Below, one piece after another: positions 50,401 through 62,400 of a stretch of DNA of 64,000 nucleotides. Origin of the DNA: Triatoma infestans (lineage: Eukaryota; Arthropoda; Insecta; Hemiptera; Reduviidae); the NCBI GenBank assembly GCA_011037195.1, contig JAAEAF010003084.1:92954-156953 (forward strand), given 5' to 3'. The notes below the pieces were generated by a model. It had not been told where the DNA came from and made no database searches. It worked only from the letters and a program-made list of their open reading frames with translations. A program made the position numbers and the translations under genes. Every line of letters starts with the position of its first letter. The first letter of the stretch is position 1.

Positions 50401-53400
50401 ATGCTTGTCTAATGTTTAAAAATCTTTTCTAATGCTCCTCTTAAAAATTAATTTCACCAAAAGTGGACATCTAAATTTGCATGTTATTATTTTAAAGCAA
50501 ACTTTAATGGAATTCATATGAAATAAAAAAAAAAAAAACATAAAAAAATGTAACTGTTCTGGAATCCATAAAGAAACAATCACAGTTGCACGAATACAAG
50601 CGAAAGCAAATAAGAGACAATTTTCTTTTTAATTATTTTATTTAAAAAAAAAAAAACAAGTAAATTAAAACATTCTGACATTGGAAAAGTGTGTGATATA
50701 TATATATATATATATAGTATTATATAGTGTGTGTGTGTGTGTGTGTGAATATGTGTGAAAACTGTGAAAAAATTCAAAATAAAAAAAATAAAAAAATGAG
50801 TGACACTAAACAGATAAATTTAAAAAATATACAAAACAATCTGGTATATATAATATAAGAATATTCCAGAAGCTTGTCATGAAGATGGCCAACTAACTTT
50901 CTTCGTGTTGGGGCATGTGCACCGGACTCTGCAGGAAGAAGTAAAAGCGTGATGAAGCAAAAATAAAAACAAAAACAAAAAAAATACAGTGCAAACTACC
51001 ATACGTAATATAATATATAAAATACCATAATATGGAGACTAAATAAATCTTTTTTTTATTCATAAGCAAAATTTAAAATTTTGGTGCAATTAAACAAAAA
51101 TGATATATATTTTTTCAATATATTGCTAAATTTATGTGCTGTTTAAAAATTGGCAAAAAAAAGTTTTTTAAATTTACTGGATATGAAGAGTAAAATTCTG
51201 AAGAAATATTTAATATTGATGGCTGTGAAAATTTATTTAGTAGTGACGATATATTTTTGTTTATTTCACCTATTTTGTTTTTGTTTATTTATCTTGCATG
51301 TTTATATTTTATTTTTTTTTATGCGTTATTTAATCATATAGCTCATGTTTGTGTTGTGAATAATATCTTATTGAACGCTGTAATGTGGAACACAATAAAT
51401 GAATTTTTATTAATTTTGTTAACATTTTAGTTTTTAAAGTTTCTACATTGTTTTATAATAATTATTTTAAAACAATGTTAAAACAAAATTTGTTTCATGA
51501 TGAAAGAATATTTTAATTGATTAACATAATATAATATTTAAATTTTCCTTTGATGTTAATTCAGGTAAAGTATTTATATTAAAGTTAACCTTTTTATGGG
51601 AAATTATGAAAGAAAACAGCTTTGCTTTTCCTAGCTACGCTTATTTTCCGTCGCATAAAATGCATTATGCTGGTGCAATATGTTTGCTCACTTAAGCGTT
51701 CTAAACATAAGTGAGTATTTTCTTATACACACTGAAACATTGTAATAAGCTAGCAAAATAAGCCGACTGCTTCAAGAGCATATTTCTGCCTAGTGGGCAA
51801 TAACTTTAGAGTAATAATTTATAAAAATATGTTAGGCTCGATTAAAGTGGCTCCAAAAGAATATATTGACTTCTGTCGTGATACTCCTACTGGTTTTCTG
51901 TGTCAAACCTATAAGATTAAATTTGGCCAGCGAGAAAGACTCAGTTCCTTTAGTCCCATAAACACCCAAATAATTCTAAAACTGAGAAGTGAGTTAATCA
52001 CCGCTTGAGAGCACTTGTTCTTTAATTAACACATCAATGAATTTATGATTTGTTCTATTTTTTGTTTTAAAACTACCTATCAAAGTTCTTACTTTTTTAT
52101 TTATTTATATTATTTACAAGCTGCGAAACAAGATGCAATCAGTAAAATAGCTGATTGAATGAATTTAGCTTGAACTGGCTTGAGAGAAGTGGCCAATGCC
52201 ATGTTCCTTGGCAGGCTACTTCTCTTCTTGTCTTTCATTTTCTGTATTTTGTAGTGTTGAAAATTTGCAATAAAGGCGCCATTTTTTTCCTATTATTAGC
52301 GAGTGTCTTGTATGAAAAAAAACTCATTTATAAATTGTTTATAAATGATATGTTGACAACTATTGCGCCAGTATAATGAGTTCTACTACGAAAAATGTGC
52401 GATGCTAGGAAACCATACCTTTGTTTTCTTTATAGAGAAAATATGTTTTCTTTTTGCATTAGAAAACAAAGAAGAACTAAATTAACGTTAATCTTTGTTG
52501 ACAAAAATTGGAAATTATTCTTTAAGAGTAAGTTAATATATGCGAAACGTAATGCTGGTCCATTCGTCTGAAAACAAACCCAGAATATAAAGCTGGAACA
52601 GCAATGAGCCACAGTGAACATTTTTGAGCTTGAAAAAATTGTGCTTTCTGTTATTAAGAAAAAAAATGCTTAAATTTGAAAAACAAAAAGCATATACAAA
52701 ATGAGTAAATTAGTATTTTGGGATGTAAAATGTTTAAGAAATGCTGGAAGTTTTGTGCGGTTTTGCTTAGATTTTTGACATGTTGAAAAAAAACATTATA
52801 AATGCCAGACACCAAATTTTTCAAAGTTCCCATCAAATTTTTCAAGTTTTCACTAAATCCTTTTCTAATCATATATAGTATTCATAAAAAAAAAAAAAAA
52901 ATTAAAAACAATTAGAAACAATAATAACAATAGAAATGCAAAGAGAAATTTTATACCCAGAATATTTTATAACTGTCACCGTGAAAGCATCATAAGTGAA
53001 GCTGCGAAAAACATTTTGTATAGTTAACCTGATTCTGTTATGGTTGGTTCTGCAGAGCTGGAAAGCATAAGAGATATTTTCCGTCATAGCCTGCTTCTTT
53101 TTGTGGTCATCGAACATTTTCGGGCGTTCGCCCCCCTTATCAATCATGATGTTTTTGTCAAACAGTGTAATAACATAGACTTGCACAGAGCAAAAATTCA
53201 ATTGATTCACACAACTGAATTTGTGAGTCTATCAACTGATTTTGCTCTGTGCAAGTCTATGTTATATTACACTGCTTGACAAAAACATCCCTGATGATGG
53301 GCGAACGCTGGAAACCGATCGATGTCCACAAAAAAGAAGCAGGCTATCATGGAAAATATCTCTGATGTTAACCTGATTCATTATATTATGAACGTACAAG

Positions 53401-56400
53401 TCACAGATGGTTTGAGAAATTTGGTAAGGTCTTTTTTTTCTGGACAGACCATAAATCTAGGCAATGATCTCCTCAAAGAATTAGTGGTAAGTACTCGTTC
53501 GATTATCTTCATATGATCATCGAAAAACATCTCTTTGCAATAAGGAAAAAAAAATAAACTAGATTTTGGTATCCTTATGCACTGCCGCTCCAGAAAAAAA
53601 CACAATGATTATCTGTTTTTATTTAGTGCTGCTATTCCCGAATAACAACGTTGTTTTTTTTTGGACCAGCTTGTTACTAAGACAAAATATGGAAGGGTTA
53701 TGATAATAAGGAGAGATTAAAAAAAAAAAAAACAATGGAGAAGCCCAGGGGACAAACAAATTCTCATTTCAAACGATAGGCAAAATGTGTTTCAAAAGTT
53801 TTTGAACCTTAGTAAGGATTCAATTTTTTTAAATAGACTAGGGATAAAATTCTCGTTGATCTGACATTTAAAAGTGTTTTTTTTTTTTAAGATGTCTTCG
53901 AAAACACTTGACAAAACTAGTTTTGATAAACATTGCTATTAATTCAGATAATTAATGCAATACTGTTATAATATTTTTAATTTTACTTTGTATGGACTGA
54001 GTATGAACAAAATTGGTTTATATAGAGTTAAGAAGAATGTGTAAAAAAAAAAAAAAAAAAAAATATTTTTATATTTATTAATAACAATAATAAATAAAGA
54101 AAAACAACACTAAACAAACCTGATTGGGAGTGCTATTAATATCGCTAGTTGATCCTGCCATTTGTTTCAAATAGTTTTTATCATCATATATCTTTTTATC
54201 ACCTCCACCTGGTTTATGTTTTACATTATCCAATGATCCAATTTTACTTTGTGCTTTTATCTCTAATTTTTGATCTTCAATCTATAGAAAAAAAACAAAA
54301 CATAAATTATAATGATTAAAAGTTATCTTGAATGAAAATTAATTTAGTAAGAAAACAAATATGTACTGTTTTTTTTTTTGTGGGCTTTTTAAAAGTAGTG
54401 CTTTTATAAACACAAAAGGTGATCTGTGAATAATAGCAATTACATTATAGTATATATATATAGCTTGTTGATATAAGCTCCATTTACTACTGTATTCAAC
54501 AAAAAAAAAACACACCTAAAGTGGTTTCTAATTATGAGCAATAGTTAGGAAGTATAGAATAATAATTATTCATTATTAAACTTAAATTTATTACAATTCC
54601 TTAGATAATACAATTTATACCATGCTATAAATTAATTTTAACCATATTTCGTTACCATACCACCATCTGATTGGCCATAAAGTTTTAGTAAATAAATGTT
54701 ATTGGAAGATAAAAGAATCATTCTTTAAAAGAGGTAAATTTTTAGTAAGTAGTAAAAGTAGTAACTTTGGGGGGGAAGGGGAATTTCTTTGGCCCTTTAA
54801 TATAAATTTTTTGAAAGCAATAGCATTTATGGATAACTGGAGAAAAGATATGAAAACACTTTTACAACTTTCTCTTACCACATTTGATAATTACAACTGT
54901 AATAAATGAAAATAAAATGTTAATTCAATTCACACACCTTAAGGTGCTCATACAATATCATTTTTTTTTTTTCAATAATACATAAAATACCTAAATAACG
55001 AAATATAAGCGAGCATTATAAGAAGGTTTGTTTTGTAATCTGGAAATTGTTTTCCTTTCTTTTTTTTTACCTAAATGACGATAGACTATTATCGTTCAAA
55101 CTGGAAATTATAATAAAACATTTTATTTGAGATTGTCTTGAAAAAACCAGGGATAAATTCTTCTTGTGAGTCATTTATTGATCGTATCACGAATAGTTTT
55201 GGTAAGAGATGTCGAATCACATGGGCCTGCTACAATCCAAAATTGGTTCTAAGAGGCAAATAAAGCTCTAAGCTAACTGGGGCGGTCTCCGTCGCCTATC
55301 GCCTGCTCTTTTATATTTCCCACGAAACTCGTATCAGGATTCTTTATTTAGTTCTTGGATATCTAATCAAGATTCTATCTCATGTCCTTGTCTGCGGGTG
55401 TATTTGCCTTTGATCTTCAGCCCTGAGTTGTGGTATTAAAAATTTCCTTCTTTCTTATCTTCTTAAGTTATTCTTAAAGGACTCTGAAGCACACTAAACC
55501 GTTTTTTGATAGAGGGAAGAATTAATTGAATAGGATAACTGCCCTTGCTGTAAGGATTTCCCTGCTTTGGAAATGTTTTCAGAAGAAAAGGCTTAGTCAT
55601 CATTTTATTTTATTAACTTGCTTTCTGGTGGATATCGCATCTGCTTCAATTACTACTTCTATCTCATTCCCTGCAATGGACCAAAACTCTACACTGGGAA
55701 TTTATTGAATTTCTAGGGAGAGTTGGCTGCAACTTTAGGAGCTCACAACTTTTTTCCAACTAAGAGAAACCTAAAAAGATTCTATTCCTACACTAGATAT
55801 GTAAAAATTGAATGGGGACAAATTCCTTAGAAATTATTATCGCCTCAAATAGCTACAAAGGTTAAACTTTCCTTGAGAAACTGAATTCGAAAATGAGAAA
55901 GAAATATATTTCTCAGTTTCTTAGAGGGGCAAAAGAAATACTTTAATTAATTTTAATTAAAAAAAAAAAAAAATTAAAAATTTACCCACTATTTTTTTTT
56001 AATTTATCATAATATATAAGATTAAAGTCTATGAAAATTTTTACAAAAAGAAAAAAAAAAAAATCAGTTTGGTTAGTACACTGCAGTAATTTAAATTAAC
56101 ACATTCTTTTAGTGTTCATATCTACAATAATGTAAGAAAAACAAAGTCCATAAAAAACAAGCACCAGTGAACTTGGTTAGTGTACATGCGCTCAAAAAAA
56201 TCTACCTTCTATCATTTTTTATCATTTAATTTGTAGTAATGAATAAGAATTTTTTCTAAAACATGCTAATGAACTTACCATTCTATTTTCTTGACTATTT
56301 CAAACCGGAACAGTTCCCAGTTGTATAGTTGATAGAATCAACTTTTAAATTACCGTCATAGTGGTAGGTCATTTTTTTCTAATGTTTATTGCAAAAATAA

Positions 56401-59400
56401 ACTGATTTTTATGCCTTTAATTATTGCTTTTTGTGTGTTAAAGGGAGTTTAATTAAAATGGGCTTAATTTTTGGTAAATATTCTGGAATTATATTTTGTT
56501 TTAAAACTTTATATGGAGTTAAGTGCTTTTTTTTCTTTTAGAGATTAATAAAAGAGATGATTTGATACTACTGTGAGGATAGGTCAAATACAAATTATTA
56601 TGTGGAAACATTTCAATATGTTTCGAAAGTAGAAATTGTTGACTTTACAATTTATCAACAAAATATTAATGACATTTTTAATAATACTCTCATCATATGT
56701 TCTCACACACGACAGGTTTATTTATATATTTTCTAAATTCAAACATTTAAATACATTCGATGAACAACACAAATAATTCACGTATTTATTAACTTACAAT
56801 ACAAATTCAGCTGTTCGCAGTCATTGTACTTAATATTTTTCTAACTGCTATACAAAACATCAAAAATACAGTCACTTTTTTTTTTTCTTTTAAATAAATT
56901 TAATTGTTGAAAATATTAATCATGTAATATAAATTTAGTAACGTTAAACTGGGTCACGGACCCGGTGACTAAACGAAAAAAGGTACAGGGTATGATCCCT
57001 GGTATTGGCCCTTGGATTTTATTTATTCTATAATATGTTAGTAAAAGAATAATTAAAATTGTCTTGCAATCCGTCTCCGTCCACGATATTTGATTAATAA
57101 CTAGCTGGACGTAAAGCCTAATCTTGGAAATATAGACACTATTTTGCTACTGAACTATCTGAATGTCTTCATCGTTTTTCATTTGAAAACTTTCCATTGG
57201 ATGGATTTTGTACAAAGTACTTAAAGTGTTACTGAATTCTGAGCACACCCTAAAATTCCTAAAATAAACTTCTGATTTTTTAATATAAACTGACCCATTA
57301 ATTTACATCTGATCTTATTCCTCACAATCCCAATCATATCAACTGCTTTTCAATTCTTTTATATTATCAATATTACATATATTAAACCATACATCTTATA
57401 TTATCGATATGTTTTTGTTGCTTTCATCATTTTATTGCTATTTGCATCGGTATTCAGGTGCATTGTCACTCCACTATATATATATGTATATATAAAAGTA
57501 AAAAGGTCTATCACACTATATTGAGTGATAAATTCTATATAAAAATGTTTACTCAAGCCATGAAGTAACTGACTGAAGGTGATGCTAATAAAGAAGAGAC
57601 CAATTTCAGAATTAAATTGTAATAATATGAAAGTTTAATATCTATTCAAAATGCAACATATTTTACAACTACAGTTATTTAGTAATTAACATTCAATGTT
57701 CTTAAATGGGATATTGTTAAAAAAAAAAAAATTATTTAAAAAATATGTTAAATTATTTAAACATATAAGTTAAATAATTTATCATAATCGTATTTTTATT
57801 CCTTACAATATACTTCATATTACATTAAACCTAATTAGTGATATTAAATAAATATATTATTCAACTTTGAATATTTATATTTTTTAAAATATTTTCTGAT
57901 ACATTATCATAAATACCAAAAGCTAAATATGTATTTTTAAAGGTAATGCATAACATTCTGGACATAAAACTGGTGGTGCTTCATTGATTACAAATTGGAA
58001 TGTGATACATTATCAAATTTTTTTCTCCTAAGTTTTATAACAAGCATTAATTAAAAAAAAAGAAGTAGAATTAAGCAAAATAAAAAAATAAATAAATTGA
58101 AAATAATTAGAAATAACAATGAATTTAATTTAAGAAAAAAAAAAATTAATTAATTTGGCTAATAAAAAGTTTATTATTTTAAAAATAATTCCAAGTCTCT
58201 TGAAGTTGCCTTCTGGTTGTAATAATTTTATATTATTTTGTTTTTATGTGATACTTACATCACTAGGATTTCCCTCCTGAGATCCAGTAGAATTCTAAAC
58301 AATAATTATCTATCACAATCGGCATTCCATACTTACACAATTATTTATAACAGAGGTAGAAAAAAAACAAAAAAAAAAACAAAAAACAAACCAAAACAAA
58401 GAAAAATAAATCAATACATTCAAAAGAATAATTTATATTTTAGATTAGCACACATAATTGTTATATTAAAACCAAACTTGTATAACAGTAATAAGAATAA
58501 AAATAGTTATATTTTTTCAAGAAAAAACTTATGCAAGTAATGTCTGCAAATTACTTGGACTCTTAAGTCACAAACTGCGCAAAGAATAATCAGTAAATGA
58601 ATAATTGAAGTATAGACAATAAAGGATTCTTTGTTGTGATTCAGGTTCCTCGTGCTTGAATCTTAAGAAACTTAATCAAGGCCAAACCCATAAATGAATG
58701 TCCAAATAAATCAAATATTGCTAGTCATTTTATAATTAAAATTTAATAACACCACATGAAAAGAATATTTAAAATTATTATTTTGTGAATTCTTAATAAC
58801 TCCGAATTTATTTGTGATCTAAATACAATCTAAATGAAAATTTTGTAATGTAGAAGGTTAGGTTATTATGGGATAATAGCTAGCCAAGTTTTCTTCTCAA
58901 CTTATAAGGAGAAAGGTTAAATATCTCCCCTTTGGTCTTGCTTTTAGTAATAAACTTTTCTAGCTTTTTAGAATCTGGTATGAGGTAATCTTTCTACCGT
59001 TCTGTTTAAAATGTTAAACACATCCCAAATGTCAGAGACATTTTCCATGGTAGCCTGCTTCATTTTGTAGTCATCGACCGGTTTCGGGAATTCGCCTATC
59101 TTCAGGATGCGTTTTTCAGACAGTGTGACAACACAGACTTGCACAGAGCAAATTTAGTTTACATACTCCAACCACCACAACAACATCACAAATGTTTTAC
59201 CCAGGCTGTTGTTCTATACTGCAATTATAAACAGAACCATATTGACTCTCAGTAAAGTGTTTAGGAGTATGTGATAGTAAACAAAAAAATTAAAAAAGAT
59301 ATGGGGGTTTGTCTAAAATGAAGATTTATTTCGGATCACTCCGAAGTAGCTGTAATTAGCTATTTTGTGCTCCAAAGTGAAGCATTAGGTAGAAAAGCCA

Positions 59401-62400
59401 TGAAAGTTTAAGCGAAGAATTTTAGCTGGGACACCTAAACCTTCTTAGTTAATAATATAAGGCTCTTCACTTTGCAGACTTTTCTTATGGCTAACCAGTC
59501 TAGAATTTCCAAAAAGATTCTTTCTTTCGTGCCAGTCAAAGAAAAGGGCCATTGCAAAATTTACCTTTGCCGAAGTTTTTCTTAATATTTGGTCGCCTGA
59601 GTGGTGGCTCTCTTAACCTAATCCCACTTTGCCTTCTTGTCTTTCTTGGTCCCCTATACTATATCACGGGTGAATCTCCCCCTAAACAGTACATGGTAAT
59701 AACGAAAAGATTCATTGTCTCGGGACAGACCTCATCTCAGCATAGCAACAAGAATCACATAAATGAATCATAGTCTACACTAAACTTCAAAAGATGAAAA
59801 TTGAAAAAAATTATACTAGATTTTTCTGTTTTTTGGTGTCTATATTTAAAAAAAAAAAAAAAATTAAATCTATTTCGCTATAAATTGTATACCGAAGAAT
59901 TACAAACATACTGGCACTTTATTTTTGCATTCCATCTTTACAAAACCCTAGTCAAAAAAGAAATATCGTGTGCTAAAATTACAGTTGAATTGTACAATGT
60001 GTCCCCATCACTCGGAGGACGTGTTGTTGAATCGTCATTTCGAGTTGTATAACATACATATATCCGAAAATAGTCCCTAAATGTACTTCAAGGTAAACAT
60101 GCAAATTATAGAGGAAATTAATATTAATAAAAAAAAAAGTAATTAGGATTTTAACGAATTTATTTTTCAAATTCTATTTAAAAACAAAACCTTATTAATT
60201 TAGGTAATATGTGCCCGCTTTAAGAGGTCAGAAAAATGTCTTTAGTTTGCTGCAACTTTTAAAATATTGATCTCTGCTGTTTACTGTATAAAGTAAAGAT
60301 ATGATAAGTCCCCAAAGAGAGGAGGTGGATAGGTTTGCCAAATTAGGTGCCTCTCTCCCTTTCATTGGTCCAGAGCCTGCTGTTGGTGTGTCTTCTGGCA
60401 CATGTTTGTCGGGCTTTCAGACGTGGATGACCTCACAGCACTCATCCTTATGGATGAGTGCAGTGGGTTGTCGGCAGTCTAAAATGCTCATTGGGGGCCC
60501 GGACGGAGCTTTGAGTAGCGAGGTCCGATGTCTTTCACGGACCTCCCTCAGACATCTGGTTGGATTCCTCACTGGGCATTGTGGTTTAAGGAGACATCTC
60601 TATATAATGGGACTCGTGCCTGACCCCTTTTGTAGAGTTTGTGAGACTGAGGAGGAAACACCCATGCATCTGATGACGATTTTTTGGGTTGTGAGGAGAT
60701 TAGGTTTAGGACCTTCGGCCGGAATAAGATATTGGTAGAGGATCTTAAGCTGTGTCCTTTTAAGGTTTTGGTCCGATTTGTTCGGTCTGTGGTGAAACTT
60801 AGATGGTTAAAACCTGGGCCTGAATTTTCGTTCTAGTTCCAGTGGTTGTTATTCTTTAGGGGTAGCTATATAGGCCCTGGGAGGCTTTGGATAGCGTAGG
60901 GTTTGCCCTCCCCTTTTGTGAATAATAATAATAATAAGTCCCCAAAGAAAATAGTCAACTAATGTTAGATCAGGTGACTTAGGAGGCCAAGTTCCAAGGT
61001 TGGAACGGTGGAAGAAATGGTGTACTTATATTTCTTTCAATCCATAGTTTGCCATTAGTAAGCTGTTGAATCCAGATCTGAAATTTGTATGCAAATCTCT
61101 CTATAAAAAGAGGCAGTTCTTCTTATAAAAAAAGAAACGTAGATAAATCTCATCTGTTATATACGGCCCTTCATTATAAAAGGTGTTGATCGTTAATAAT
61201 TGAACACCAATCGTTTAATGATAACTTATGCTGAAGTTTGTTTCGTAGGTGTCATGGGAGTTTTCCATTAGAGAATTCATGAATTCATATTTTCTTTAAT
61301 ATGAAATTCGACTACTACTGAATATTATCTATTTGAAGGTAGCCTTATCAGTTAATAACTCTTTACAAGCCTTCGACAGAAATGTATCCGCAATTCAAAA
61401 TCTTCTGGTAACAAAGCCTAGATTCTTGATATAATATAGAGTAAGCTAAAATAGCGGAAGGTTCGTACGCACCATTCTTTGCTTAACATCTACATTAAAA
61501 TTCATTATTATCACAAAGCAAATTTACCACGTTAAACAATTTTAATATTGCTTCTCTTAATCAATGTCATTTCGGACAAGATTGGAAGTAATTTTTTTGG
61601 AAAACGATCCTGTTTTTCTCAAACATTGATGAATTCTATCGAATATGATTTGCTATTATGCGATTAGAAAATCGTTTTTGATATTCTGCAACTACCCACT
61701 TTTCGTTTTAATTACGAATGAAATGTGTACCCTTAATATCGACAAATTCTTCATTAGAGAAAGACATTTATATAGTTTTAATTTCTGTTTTGACGGCCGA
61801 AGTTTTCTGTATGAAGTGGTATTTCAGTGAAGAACCAATTTTTCAGCCAAATTTTGTTTTATTTTATCAACTTATTAGTTACAGATCTTTTTAATAAATT
61901 TCTTACGTTTCGGCACTAAACGTGCCATCCTCAGAGGAAATTCATTATTTATTCTGCAATTTATGTGAAAATTTTTCATACATTATTTTGTGGGCTTCGT
62001 TTTTTATCTTAAGCATTGTCTGCTTTCGTTTTTGGATAAAATTGTTTGATATTTTATATAGTCAGCCAAATATTTTTTTATTGTTGGTACCGTGAAATAT
62101 GTTTCTTATTATTATCTTAATTTTTTAAGAATGTAGTTTGTGTTTTTATTTTTATTTTTATTTTTCCTTTATCTGGCTTCGTTATATTTATTATGTTATC
62201 GTTTTTTGCATATTGGTTTATTTTACAATGGAAAACTATTTCTTGTTTGTTCTAAACAGCCACATCATATTTATTTAAATATTAGAATCACGTGGTTTTT
62301 TCTATCTTATTTTTCAGTTTCTTTTTGTATGTTTATTGTTTGTAAAATTATGATATAGATTGAGTCGCCTTACTTATTTGGCTGTTTAGTGGCAGATAGA

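Larger units (their letters stand above)
58295..60200. other. Tau intron, left of nested elements
   Basis: Apart from the hammerhead unit at 59030-59160, nothing is recognisable. The open frame at 59552-59773 belongs to no family I know. Confidence 0.4.
60210..61100 (-). pseudogene. DDE transposase fragment interrupted by a LINE
   Basis: On the minus strand, near 60940-61000, the frame reads GTWPPKSPDLTLVDYFLWG, the conserved region around the last catalytic residue in a group of mariner/IS630-type transposases (usual form WPPRSPDLTPLDFFLWG). Beyond the LINE insertion (60319-60933) it continues as VNSRDQYFK. Frameshifts upstream hide the remaining protein, which may extend to about 61800. 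It is inactive. Confidence 0.6.

Noticed and set aside
56945..57010. Possible tRNA-like hairpin and B box
   Set aside because: The B box is too degenerate and no second arm is convincing.
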